From Nonomuraea zeae (GTDB lineage: Bacteria; Actinomycetota; Actinomycetes; Streptosporangiales; Streptosporangiaceae): a stretch of DNA of 53,975 nt. The translations under genes and the position numbers were made by a program. Within the stretch, counting starts at the first letter, position 1. Every line of letters starts with the position of its first letter. The stretch lies in the NCBI RefSeq assembly GCF_005889725.1, contig NZ_VCKX01000049.1, positions 1-53,975 on the forward strand, in the 5' to 3' direction. The notes below the pieces were generated by a model. It was not told the DNA's origin. It made no database searches and saw only the letters and a list, made by a program, of their open reading frames with translations. Positions 45,792-53,848 of the stretch are shown here, in pieces.

Positions 45792-45810
45792 TTACTCGAA
45801 GGGCGTTGAG

Positions 45811-47214
45811 ATGGCAGTCGACAGTGCGCGGAGGGCGAGCGCCTTATTGCGGCGGTGGACGACCGGGAAGCGTGGGGCGAGCGCCTTCTGGCGGCGGTGG
45901 ACGACCGGCGCGCGTGGCGTGAGCGTCCTATGGCGGCGGTGGACGACCGGCGCGCATGGGTCGTCCGTCTTCTGGCGGTGGTGGACGGCGGGCACGACCA
46001 GCGCGGTCGGCTCGGCGGTAGGCGCGGTGGCGCTGCCGCTGACGGCGCTGACGGTGCTCGACGCCTCCGCGTTCGAGATGGGCCTGATCGCCGCGGCCGG
46101 CTACGTCGCCTGGATCGTGATCGGCCTGCCCGCCGGGGTGATGGTCCAGCGCCTGCCCATGAGAAGGGTCCAGATCGGCGCCGACCTGGCCCGCGCCGCG
46201 GCGATCAGCTCCATCCCGCCGGCCTGGTGGCTGGGCTGCCTGACGATCGCCCAGCTGGTGATCGTGGCCCTCGTGATCAGCTTCGCGAACGTCATCTTCG
46301 ACGTCGCCAACTCGACCTTCCTGCCGTCGATCGTGAGCAAGGAGCAGCTGCAGTCCCGTAACAGCCTGACCTCCGGCACCCAGGCCGCCACCCAGCTCGG
46401 CGGCCCGTCCGTCGGTGGCGTCATCGTCCAGGTGCTCGGGGCGGTGCCCACCCTCCTCTTCGACGCGGTCAGCTACCTGGTCTCGGCCCTTCTGCTGCGC
46501 ACCCTCCCGGAACGCCGTGCCGAGGCCCCCGACAGCTGGCCGCCGGTGCGCGCGATGATCCGCGAAGGCTGGCGTTTCGTCGTACGCCATCCGGTGATGG
46601 GCCCGTGCATGTGGGCCGCCACCGCGGCGAACACGGTTTCCGGAGCGCAGTTCGCGCTCTACGCGCTGTACCTCGTGCGGGAGCTGCACGCTGCGCCCGG
46701 CCTCGTCGGCCTGCTGCTGGCGGCGGACGGGGCCGGCACGCTGATCGGCGCGGCCCTGACGAACCGGATCACGGCCAGGCTCGGGACCGCCCGCGCCCTG
46801 ATCGTCGCCGGCTTCGTCTCGGTCGCCGGGGCGCTCGTCGTCCCGCTCGGCACCGGCTGGCAGGGCTTCGCCGCCTTCGCCATCGGCAACGCCGTCTTCT
46901 CCATCGGTGTGGTGGTGATCAGCGTGGTGACCCGTACTTACCGGCAGATCGCCAGCCCGCCCGAGCTGCTGCCCCGGGTGATGGCGACGGTCCGGTTCGT
47001 GTCGTGGGGCGCGATCCCGATCGGCGGGTTGATCGCCGGAGCCATTGCCGGGATCCTCAGCGGCCGGGTGACCCTGATCATTTTCGTCGCGGCGGCCGCC
47101 TGCATGCCGCTGGTCCTGCTGGCCTCCCCCGTCCGGCACCTGCGCGATCTGACTGATTACGAAGCGACCGGCTCACCAACGGCGTCGTCGAGGCCCACAG
47201 CCGAATCGGCGTAG
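45811..47214 (+). CDS. MFS transporter with N-terminal tandem repeats
   Basis: A 467-residue MFS_3-type transporter. Before the first helix lie four 14-residue repeats (residues 9-64, consensus xSxxWRRWTTGxxG), the last of which merges into TM1 at FWRWWTAGTTSAVGS. The transporter body has about 12 helices with VALPLTALTVLDASAF, the motif A loop PAGVMVQRLPMRRVQIGADL, and FLPSIVSKEQLQSRNSL, as in EntS-like exporters. The ATG at 45811 follows AAGGG. It is divergent from the HxlR-peroxiredoxin gene, which suggests peroxide- or redox-linked regulation of an exporter. The substrate is unknown. Confidence 0.87.
   Translation: MAVDSARRASALLRRWTTGKRGASAFWRRWTTGARGVSVLWRRWTTGAHGSSVFWRWWTAGTTSAVGSAVGAVALPLTALTVLDASAFEMGLIAAAGYVAWIVIGLPAGVMVQRLPMRRVQIGADLARAAAISSIPPAWWLGCLTIAQLVIVALVISFANVIFDVANSTFLPSIVSKEQLQSRNSLTSGTQAATQLGGPSVGGVIVQVLGAVPTLLFDAVSYLVSALLLRTLPERRAEAPDSWPPVRAMIREGWRFVVRHPVMGPCMWAATAANTVSGAQFALYALYLVRELHAAPGLVGLLLAADGAGTLIGAALTNRITARLGTARALIVAGFVSVAGALVVPLGTGWQGFAAFAIGNAVFSIGVVVISVVTRTYRQIASPPELLPRVMATVRFVSWGAIPIGGLIAGAIAGILSGRVTLIIFVAAAACMPLVLLASPVRHLRDLTDYEATGSPTASSRPTAESA
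45835..46002. repeat. Four 42-bp tandem repeats inside the MFS gene
   Basis: Four in-frame 42-bp units each encode 14 residues of the form (A/V/S)S(A/V)(L/F)(L/W)R(R/W)WT(T/A)G...; units 1-3 are most alike (for example RRWTTG in each). The unit derives from the sequence that starts the first membrane helix of related transporters, so the array arose by tandem duplication of that short segment. Confidence 0.9.
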
Positions 47215-47451
47215 TCGTCTCCGGCACCGGAGCCGGCCACGTCCTGATGGAATGAAAATTTCACCCGGCAGGCCCGGCATTACGGCTCTGCCGAGCTAAT
47301 CCCAGCCCTGGTGACACGCCTCGTTCATCCTGGCGAGAGCTGCCATGACACAAATTACTACCGGACCGAATCAGTGCCGCTAAATCGTCTCTCTGGACGC
47401 CTGAGGGCCTCGACAATAGTCTCCGTGCGGGCTCCGCCGACATCATAAGAG

Positions 47452-47949
47452 ATGAGGTTGGAATTGACACGCTCCAAAGCACGTCGTGCGGCCGGCTCTG
47501 TCGCCATCGCCATCGCAACGCTCGTGGCACTTCTGCTCCCCGTCACTCCCGCGCACGCCGCCTACGGCCCGGACCAGCCCGTGTCCCTCACGGTGACCTC
47601 GAACGCCGGACCGTCAATCATGCTCGCCCAGCTGACCGGCACGCTGGCGTTCGACGACGGGAACACGAAGTTCAAGTACTCGCTCCGGCTTTGCTGGGGA
47701 AGCGGGTCCTATCCCATGCCGAACTTCTACGTCTCCGTCAACGGCAGCAGCGTCTTCTATCCGAGCCAGACGGGCACGACAACCGCTCCCGCCGGGTGCC
47801 AGTTGTACCTATTCCTCTACGACGGTGAATACACCCACTCCACCACCCTCGCGAACGTCACTCTGTACGTGACGGGCGGCTGGTTCTACCCCGGCAACAC
47901 TTACAACAGCCGCACCAAGTCCGTGACCTACGACAATCCCTACAACTGA
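47452..47949 (+). CDS. Secreted protein of unknown function
   Basis: A 165-residue exported protein. The signal peptide spans about 1-36 (RSKARRAAGSVAIAIATLVA, AHA-A junction). The mature part is beta-rich, with many Tyr, Ser and Thr and two cysteines (RLCWGSGS and AGCQLYL) likely to form a disulfide. VSLTVTSNAGPSIMLAQLTG and ANVTLYVTGGWFYPGNTYN fit an immunoglobulin-like or jelly-roll domain (inference). Start may be ATG 47452 or TTG 47464. Codon bias is slightly relaxed. Confidence 0.65.
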   Translation: MRLELTRSKARRAAGSVAIAIATLVALLLPVTPAHAAYGPDQPVSLTVTSNAGPSIMLAQLTGTLAFDDGNTKFKYSLRLCWGSGSYPMPNFYVSVNGSSVFYPSQTGTTTAPAGCQLYLFLYDGEYTHSTTLANVTLYVTGGWFYPGNTYNSRTKSVTYDNPYN

Positions 47950-48008
47950 GCTGCCCGGCATACGCAACTGCCTCTACCGGGAACAACCCATACAGACAGG
48001 CAACGGGT

Positions 48009-48081
48009 GGGTAGGCATGGGCCGGCCTACCCGGCCCTTCGCCGGCCCTTCGCCGGGCCTGGAGGCAGGGCCTCCGGGCCC
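48009..48081 (+). terminator. Hairpins downstream of the secreted-protein gene
   Basis: Two hairpins follow the stop of the previous gene. GGGTAGGC at 48009-48016 pairs with GCCTACCC at 48025-48032 (8-base loop). A longer one around 48054-48081 pairs CGGGCCTGGAGGC with GCCTCCGGGCCCG with one wobble. There is no T-tract, as is common in actinobacteria. The rest of this 344-bp spacer carries a further inverted repeat (GCTCCGC/GCGGAGC, 48092-48121) and no gene. Confidence 0.5.
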
Positions 48082-48219
48082 GAGAAGTAGAAGCTCCGCG
48101 ATCGCCCGACCGAGCGGAGCGTGTAGCTGAACAACGAGCGGACGCAAAAGACCCCCCCTTTCCGCCGTCAACAACGGTCATCACCACCACTTCGCATCAG
48201 CAGCCTGCATCGGATCGTT

Positions 48220-48245
48220 ACGAGATATCTCTTATCTCGTTGACA
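48220..48245 (+). promoter_or_regulatory. Operator-like inverted repeat beside a -35 box
   Basis: ACGAGATA-TCTCT-TATCTCGT is a perfect 8-bp inverted repeat at 48220-48240 and runs directly into TTGACA at 48240-48245. It lies 49-74 bp upstream of the secreted-protein gene. A transcription factor binding here would abut or overlap RNA polymerase. No matching -10 is unambiguous. Confidence 0.5.
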
Positions 48246-48293
48246 GCACCCTCCTAATCTTTTCCTGCTGTATCCCCCCGAGCAAGGACGCTG

Positions 48294-49121
48294 ATGAAGC
48301 TCTTCTTCGCAGGCCTCATAGCAACAGCCGTGACCGTGAGCGCGGTAGCCGTACCCGCTCAGGCGGCATCCGTCGCATCCGTGCAGGCCGCTCCAGTGGA
48401 TCCGGTGAAAGCCCTGAAAGCCCAGCTGGTCCCGGGCAAAGGCGTAAAAGTAACCGAGTCAAGCGGCATCACCGTCGATTTCACCGTCGACGACCAAACC
48501 ATGCAGGTACGGGTGAACACCCGCACGGTCGGCACCCTGGCTTTCGGTAAAGGCAATGTAGCGGCTGCCGACCTCAGTGTCCGCACGTCCTCGCGCCCGA
48601 AAGTGACCCGCGCTCCCTATCGGGTCATCGCCGAGGGCAAAAACGCCTACGTGACCAACGCCGGCATCGCCAATGCACTGCCTTCCGGACGGTCCTGGAT
48701 CCAGTCGAAGACCAGTGCGCGCGAAAACGTCATCCTCGATATGGGCGTCACTCCGGCGGACCTGAAGTTCATGCTGAGCAACGCATCAGAAGTGGCGACC
48801 GGCGAATATGAGGGCACCGCCACACTCGCCGAGTTCCGGCACGACAAGTCCGCCGGGGAAGGCGACGTCAAGTTCCACCTGTACTTCGACAAGCGCAACC
48901 TGCTCACCCGCTCGGTCGTCGACACGACGATCTTGCCGGACGGCGACACCACGGCCTATGACCAGATGATCTTCCACTCCGATACCAAGTATTCGGGCTG
49001 GGGCGCCAAGGTGAAGATCTCCGCACCACCGGCCGGCAAGGTCATCAGCGAGAAGAGACTCAACGCGAAGACCCGCAAGGCCGTCATCAAGGCCGGCTAT
49101 CCGGAGACCGGCCCCTTCTGA
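48294..49121 (+). CDS. Secreted hypothetical protein
   Basis: A 275-residue exported protein. The signal peptide spans about 1-24 (MKLFFAGLIATAVTVSAVAV, AQA-A junction). There are no cysteines in the mature part. The mature domain has alternating strands (GITVDFTVDDQTMQVRV, GEYEGTATLAEF, VKFHLYFDKRNLLTRSVVDT) reminiscent of the LppX/LprG or LolA-like beta fold that binds lipids (inference, weak). Its promoter region carries an unusual palindrome. Family not recognised. Confidence 0.7.
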   Translation: MKLFFAGLIATAVTVSAVAVPAQAASVASVQAAPVDPVKALKAQLVPGKGVKVTESSGITVDFTVDDQTMQVRVNTRTVGTLAFGKGNVAAADLSVRTSSRPKVTRAPYRVIAEGKNAYVTNAGIANALPSGRSWIQSKTSARENVILDMGVTPADLKFMLSNASEVATGEYEGTATLAEFRHDKSAGEGDVKFHLYFDKRNLLTRSVVDTTILPDGDTTAYDQMIFHSDTKYSGWGAKVKISAPPAGKVISEKRLNAKTRKAVIKAGYPETGPF

Positions 49122-49458
49122 CCTGCGCCAAGAAGGAACCGACGCCGGCGGGCGACCCGCGTACATCCTTCCCGAGGGGCGGGCGGCACCCTGGCCCTCG
49201 TCCGGGACGGCGACACCATCACCGTCGGATCCCCGCCCGCACCCTCCACCGAACGTCCCGGAACAGGACCTCGCCACGCGCCGCCACCTTCCCGGAACGA
49301 CACACCGGCTACCGGCCCCCGGCACCACGCCCTGCGGGCCTACGAGGCCCTGCCCCAGTCCGCCGGCAAGAGCGCCGTACGCCGGTTGAGCGGGTCGGCG
49401 GAGGCCGGTCGTGGCGAGCGGCCGGGCGGCGGTACGTCCAGCGTCGTACCGCCGCAGG
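49122..49458. other. Gene-free spacer of 337 bp
   Basis: No complete gene is seen. Around 49180-49230 a plus-strand frame reads GGTLALVRDGDTITV, which resembles the C-terminus of dihydroxy-acid dehydratases, but nothing upstream supports such a gene. Other frames are open on both strands without protein-like features. It may hold decayed coding sequence. Confidence 0.4.
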
Positions 49459-50019
49459 TCAGCCGAGCTGGGTCGGCTCGTGCGCCGGGACGCACGGCTT
49501 GACCGAGCCCTCGATCACCGACGCATTGAGCTGCGCCTTGATCGGCCCCTTCGGGTTCTCGGTGAACTCCAGCACCACCGTCTGCCCCTTCCCGACATAG
49601 CGGGGATCGATGACGAAGCTCTTCGGTCCCGGCCTGGCGACCTTGTAGTGCACGGACTCGCGCCACTCCTCCGGAGTGTCGTATCCGCCGCCGACGAGCG
49701 TGCCCCGGTCGCTCTGGCACTTGGTGTAGGGCTTGAGGTACGTGACGTCGGCGGTCACGCCCATGTCCTTGAGGTCCTGCTCCAGCTGGTCGGCATCCCT
49801 GAACTCCTTGAGCTCCACCGTGACGGTGCCGTTGGCGTTCTTGCTCACCGCGTACGCCGGCTCAGACCCGGTCAGCAGCGGCACCGCCACCCCCGCCACC
49901 GCCGCCAGTCCGGCCACCGCCGCCCCCGTGAGCAGGCGGCGGCCGACGCGGCGGCTGCGTTCGTTCCGGGCGTTCATCTCGTTCTTGAGGTCCGTCAGCA
50001 ACTGCTCCTCGAATCTCAT
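49459..50019 (-). CDS. Membrane-anchored partner of the ECF sigma gene
   Basis: A 186-residue protein from the ATG at 50017-50019. A cytoplasmic helical N-terminus (MRFEEQLLTDLKNEMNARNE) is followed by a membrane helix (about 30-51) and an extracytoplasmic domain (55-186) with two cysteines (TKCQSDR and KPCVPAH) and GTVTVELKEFRDADQLEQDL. The start overlaps the sigma-factor stop (ATGA), so the two are coupled. It is the usual neighbour of this ECF type and may act as an anti-sigma or signalling partner, although a zinc-binding anti-sigma motif is absent. A longer frame reaching 50517 is the sigma gene read in part. Confidence 0.7.
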   Translation of the reverse strand: MRFEEQLLTDLKNEMNARNERSRRVGRRLLTGAAVAGLAAVAGVAVPLLTGSEPAYAVSKNANGTVTVELKEFRDADQLEQDLKDMGVTADVTYLKPYTKCQSDRGTLVGGGYDTPEEWRESVHYKVARPGPKSFVIDPRYVGKGQTVVLEFTENPKGPIKAQLNASVIEGSVKPCVPAHEPTQLG

Positions 50020-50517
50020 CGTGGGGTTCCTTCCATGACGAAGGGCAGGTCGCGGAGCGTCTTGCGGGCGCGGTGCAGCCGTGCCATGGCGGTCCCCGGC
50101 CGGATGCCCAGCACCACCGCCGCCTCCGACGGCGTGAGCTGCTCCAGAACCACCAGTTCCAGGACAGCGCGCTCTCCGTCGGGTAATCCGGCCATGGCGT
50201 GGAAGGCCGCCCTGGCGGGCCGTTCCGCGTCGATCTGCTCTTCCAGCCGGGAGACGTCGTCGCCGTCGAGCGGACGCCGCCCGCTCGCTCGATGGGTGAG
50301 CTGGGACTCCCGCAGCGCCCGCCGCCGCTCGGCCGACAGCGTGTTGCGCGCGACGCCGTACAGCCACGCGATCTCGCTGCCCTTGCCCGGGCGGTACGTG
50401 TGCGCCGAGTCGAACACCGCGAGGAACACATCGGCCGTCAGGTCGGCGACCGTGCCTCCGGTAGAAGGCTTCGAACGCCGCGGGGTCGGTGGCGAGCTTC
50501 CCCCGTCTGAGACGCAC
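50016..50517 (-). pseudogene. ECF RNA polymerase sigma factor, frameshifted by a deletion
   Basis: From a GTG at 50515-50517 with a good AGGGGAG site, the frame reads LATDPAAFEAFYRRHG, the normal N-terminus of ECF sigma factors. The rest of the sigma factor is one frame away: TVADLTADVFLAVFDSAHTYR, then AWLYGVARNTL (region 2) and LPDGERAVLELVVLEQLTPSEAAVVLGI plus ARLHRARKTL (region 4). About 15-20 residues of region 2.1 that should join the two parts are missing, so a deletion near 50450-50460 removed them and shifted the frame. A start at GTG 50427-50429 would give only 137 residues. The gene is probably inactive unless the sequence has an error. Confidence 0.65.
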
Positions 50518-50709
50518 CGGCCTTGCTCCCCTTCGTCGATCTACACCCGTACTTGGTGAGAACCGGCCGAAGGCTCACAAACCACTGGGTCAGGACATTC
50601 TGGCTGTCGATGGCGCCGGGACATATCCGCTGGTAACCGGTTCAGAGCGCGTCCAGGGATCGCCGCGCTCGCGTCACCGCGGAGCAGGAGCGGCGGGAGC
50701 GTCAGGGCA

Positions 50710-50889
50710 GTCGCCGCACGGCTACAGTGGGCGCAGCTGGACGTCGAGTTACGGCGGCGACCGCTGGCCTGGAGCTACATGGACGACCAGCGCTGGAGGC
50801 CGGGCCAGGTCAAGACGCTGATCGGGCGGCTGTTTCCCATCGGCTGCACCATCGAAGGCATGGGCAAGCTGCCGCATCGCCACGAGTTC
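50710..50889 (+). pseudogene. IS630-type transposase fragment (winged-helix part)
   Basis: One frame reads LQWAQLDVELRRRPLAWSY and continues DQRWRPGQVKTLIGRLF, IGCTIEGMGKLPHRHEF. The pattern D-Q-R-W...V-K-T-L-I-G-R-L-F...T-x-E-G matches the second helix-turn-helix of IS630-family transposases of actinomycetes. The N-terminus and the whole DDE domain are missing, so this is a relic. The flanks (50521-50709 and 50890-50958) show no gene. Confidence 0.55.
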
Positions 50890-50958
50890 GGGGTCTGGTT
50901 GGCCGTGGCTGAGGAGCGACGCCCTGCACCGTCGATCGCCCCCGGTCCGGGACGGAGT

Positions 50959-51279
50959 TCAGCCACCATCAAGCAGGTGCGCGGGCAGAACCTCCTCCGC
51001 GTCCGGGTAGAGCAGAGAGACCCTGTCCAAGACCTTCTGCATGGATGTCTCCACGTCCCACCAGGTGCTGTCCGAGGCGCGTACTGCCAGGCCGGCGCTC
51101 GTCCCGTCTGCGTTGCAGGCGATCAACTCGCCATCGATGAGCTGGGCATCGTCCCCCAACATCGCGATGAGTTGCCCCGTTTCCAGCAGGGAATCCTCTG
51201 CGATACGGATGATCTCTTCCCAGCACGGATGAATATGTCCTCTAGCTGGCGCGATGGGGACGACGGCTCGAACTAACAC
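50959..51279 (-). CDS. Small hypothetical protein
   Basis: A 106-residue acidic protein. The part from about residue 16 looks well structured: HIHPCWEEIIRIAEDSLLE, AMLGDDAQLIDGELIACNAD and DSTWWDVETSMQKVLDRVS, with GC3-rich codons. No family is recognised. The first 15 residues are less convincing and an internal start is possible. It lies between transposase relics, so it could be a passenger or remnant gene. Confidence 0.45.
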   Translation of the reverse strand: MLVRAVVPIAPARGHIHPCWEEIIRIAEDSLLETGQLIAMLGDDAQLIDGELIACNADGTSAGLAVRASDSTWWDVETSMQKVLDRVSLLYPDAEEVLPAHLLDGG

Positions 51280-51718
51280 GAGGGTAAGGAAGACGACGTA
51301 CGGCCGGGCAGATCACGGCCCGATCGCGTCGCCGACTTGATCGTAAGCGCGGCTCGGCAGCGGGCCGAGAACCGCCGAGGCGGGAAGTACGGCGAGCGCG
51401 CGGCCCAGCTAGGGTCGCCTGGCTTCCTGCTTCCAGGTCGGTCCGGCCCTCGACTGCTACGGCCTCCACCTGGGCGACCGACAGTCCGCCAGTGACCGTG
51501 ACCAGCCCCTGCTGACCACCCTCGCTAACACGCTGATGGCGCGCGCGGCAATCACGTGTGGTCACGGGGTCTGTCCCGCCGGACCTCTGTCGGACGGTGT
51601 GCAGTCACCGACGCTGCTGCTGAATTCCGCTGCCGTACACAGCCCTCCGCCCGGCGACGTGACCTGACTTGATCTCGCCGCCTGCCCTCTCCTTCGACCA
51701 GCTCGGTAGCCTGCTGTA
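51280..51718. other. Spacer of about 440 bp without recognised gene
   Basis: Short frames are open on both strands but none has a ribosome site plus protein-like sequence. The region lies between a transposase relic and the ADP-ribosylglycohydrolase gene and may be decayed insertion-sequence DNA; this cannot be shown by eye. Confidence 0.4.
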
Positions 51719-52663
51719 GTGAACCTCGCGCAGCGTGCCGTTGGTGCGGTCGTCGGCTCGGCTGTGGGCGACGCGCTGGGTGCGCCATTCGAGTTCGGCC
51801 CGGCGGGAGCGTTCTCCTCCCGCTTCCCGCTACCGGGTGCCGGCGGCGAGATGAGCGGAGGCGGCGGCTGGGACGCCGGCGAGGCCACCGACGATACGCA
51901 AATGGCCGTACACGTAGCCGAGTCGCTGCTGGAGCACGGCCGCCTGAACCTGCCGGACATCTTCGCCCGCTTCCAGCGGTGGGCGGCCGATGATCCCAAA
52001 GACATCGGGCTGCAGACCGAAGACGTTCTGACCCGCGGCCTGCCCTGGGACCAGGCCGCCGCCGCCCACTACCGAAGCAGCCACCTAGCCGCCGGCAACG
52101 GCGCGCTCATGCGCGCCACCCCATCGGCGGTGTACTTCGCCCGCGACGACCGGCAGACCACCATGGCCGCCGCCCGGCACATCGCCGCCCTCACCCACGG
52201 CGACCCGGCGGCATGGGAAGGCACCGCGATCTTCCACGACCTGATACGCGTCGCCCTGAACGGCGGGGACCCCTTGGACCAGCTCTCGCAGACCCTCACC
52301 GCTGTCCAACCCGACCATCGTCGACGCTACGCCGCCGTCCTCGCAGCCGACTGGCATCCCGATCACGCCACCGAGTTCAACGGCGCCGTCTGGCCCTGTC
52401 TCGGCTCAGCCGTCTGGGCACTGCGCACGACCCAGAGCTATGAAGATGCCATCCGCGCCGCCATCGACCTGGGCGGCGACACCGACACAGTCGCCGCGGT
52501 CACCGGCGGCCTGGCCGGAGCCGTCTACGGGCCGGCAGCAATACCAGCCAACTGGACCGAACCCTTACACGTTCCGCTCCCCGGAAGCGGCGGGCGAACC
52601 CTGCGCCTGCCCCACCTGCTCAATCTTGCTCGCGACCTCGCAGAGCGCCAGAGTACAGACTGA
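51719..52663 (+). CDS. ADP-ribosylglycohydrolase family protein
   Basis: A 314-residue DraG/ARH-type enzyme starting with GTG. Metal and ligand motifs are in order: GSAVGDALGAPFE (1st), EATDDTQMAV (the T-D-D-T magnesium motif), AAGNGALMRATP, and the C-terminal DLGGDTDTVAAVTGGLAGA (the D-T-D motif). All expected magnesium ligands are present, so hydrolysis of ADP-ribose from proteins or other molecules is likely. No ADP-ribosyltransferase gene is visible nearby. It might counter an ADP-ribosylating toxin or regulate metabolism; context gives no further hint. Confidence 0.9.
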   Translation: MNLAQRAVGAVVGSAVGDALGAPFEFGPAGAFSSRFPLPGAGGEMSGGGGWDAGEATDDTQMAVHVAESLLEHGRLNLPDIFARFQRWAADDPKDIGLQTEDVLTRGLPWDQAAAAHYRSSHLAAGNGALMRATPSAVYFARDDRQTTMAAARHIAALTHGDPAAWEGTAIFHDLIRVALNGGDPLDQLSQTLTAVQPDHRRRYAAVLAADWHPDHATEFNGAVWPCLGSAVWALRTTQSYEDAIRAAIDLGGDTDTVAAVTGGLAGAVYGPAAIPANWTEPLHVPLPGSGGRTLRLPHLLNLARDLAERQSTD

Positions 52664-52842
52664 CGACGGAGCCTGACCTCTTAGGCGTGGGTGCTCGTCG
52701 GACTGGAGTTGGTCGCTTTGTTGGATCCCTGATTCGCGGTGACCATGACCATCTACAGCGAAGTGTCCTCAGAGCAGACATGCGGGGCACCCAAGCACCC
52801 AGAAGATCATCTAGAACGCTGGAACAAGATTGATCGCTGATG

Positions 52843-52866
52843 GCCATCCCTTCCGAGGATGGCTTT
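52843..52866 (+). terminator. Hairpin in the spacer after the glycohydrolase gene
   Basis: GCCATCC at 52843-52849 pairs perfectly with GGATGGC at 52857-52863 (7-base loop) and is followed by TTT. It could end transcription from the upstream gene, whose stop is 180 bp away. The remaining 293-bp spacer contains no other clear element. Confidence 0.4.
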
Positions 52867-52956
52867 CCCAGTGCCACGACCGCATGCATTCGCCGGGCCG
52901 TTGACCGCCCTGCTATTTCACGCCCTGGTTCATAGAGCATTGTTACCTTGAGCGCC

Positions 52957-53298
52957 ATGAGTTTAACGGCGCGGGCGTTCAATGAACGCGGCGATTCTGT
53001 GGAGAACCCGATCTCTGACGACCTGCATGCTCTGCTGCGCGGATTGACCATGTCCAACCGGTTCCTCGTGGTCGAGCGCCTGGACGCAGAAAATGATGAC
53101 TACTACATGCAGGCTTACCTACGGGACGACGGGGCCTACCGGCTGGAGTATCGCGACGGCAGCGTAGAGGCGCACTTTCGCGCTTCCAGCCGGACACTGC
53201 CGATTCTGGCGCAGATCTTCACCATGTGGCTCTACCGGTTGCCTGGGTGGCGGGAGTCGCTGACTTGGACTGCTTGGCCGGACGAGTCCGAAGACTAG
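52957..53298 (+). CDS. Small conserved actinobacterial hypothetical protein
   Basis: A 113-residue soluble protein beginning MSLTARAFNERGDSVENPI and continuing LRGLTMSNRFLVVERLD, YYMQAYLRDDGAYRLEYRDG and MWLYRLPGWRESLTW. The course (helix, two strands, YRLEYRDGS, LPGWRE near the end) is that of a widespread small actinomycete family without known function. An in-frame TTG at 52948 is an alternative start. Less GC-biased codons than the neighbours suggest recent transfer (inference). Confidence 0.65.
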   Translation: MSLTARAFNERGDSVENPISDDLHALLRGLTMSNRFLVVERLDAENDDYYMQAYLRDDGAYRLEYRDGSVEAHFRASSRTLPILAQIFTMWLYRLPGWRESLTWTAWPDESED

Positions 53299-53848
53299 TG
53301 CGGCGATGCGGCGGAGGGCCCTCAGCGGCGCGGCGCGCTGCCGCTTGATCCTTATAGGCGCTATTCAGCGACGATCTCAGCTGAGATGGTCCATGGTCGT
53401 CGCCGTCTCGCCCGCAGTACAAGCTGATCCTCACTGTCGTATGTTCCCGCTCACGCGCCCAGGCCGTCTTGTTGGCCACCCCGGGCGGCGGTAGCACTCG
53501 CTTCAATGTGTACCTTCACGACTCTCCCGGCACGCCCGAACGCCGACACCGTCTGACGATGCGCCGGCCGAGCCCACCGCCTCAACCGCACGGTTCGGTT
53601 CGGTCTCTCGTCGCTTCGAGCTACCGCAGGCCCGATGCCACCTTGATGTGCCGAACGACGAGCAAGAGATCCCCCGAGTCCAGACGTTGCTCAAGCTCGC
53701 TTACTCGGGCGCCAAGAAGATCGCGCTGCGCTTCCGTGAAGACGGCGCCGGAGTCCAGGCACTCGCTGACGCATTTGCTGATCTCCAGGAGAACTGGGTT
53801 TGCGGAGGGCAGCAGGCGAGGGAAGCGTTGGCGGCGCCAAAACCGCAA
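53299..53848. other. Low-coding region next to an insertion sequence
   Basis: No gene is convincing in 53299-53620. At 53621-53851 two overlapping short frames look protein-like: on minus, ISKCVSECLDSGAVFTEAQR with LVVRHIKVASGLR (up to 75 residues from a TTG). On plus, IALRFREDGAGVQALADAFA with its stop inside the insertion-sequence end. They cannot both be real, and each abuts or enters the insertion-sequence boundary, so either may be a truncated gene. Confidence 0.4.

Noticed and set aside
48009..48121. tRNA- or riboswitch-like structure in the hairpin-rich spacer
   Set aside because: Stems do not fold into a cloverleaf, no anticodon or T-loop sequence; terminator-like hairpins explain it better.
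49180..49230. Dihydroxy-acid dehydratase remnant
   Set aside because: A single 15-residue resemblance (GGTLALVRDGDTITV) without any further homologous sequence; chance is likely.
52745..52840. A 31-codon frame (MTIYSEVSSEQ...) in the spacer after the glycohydrolase gene
   Set aside because: Too short, no ribosome site, no recognisable feature.
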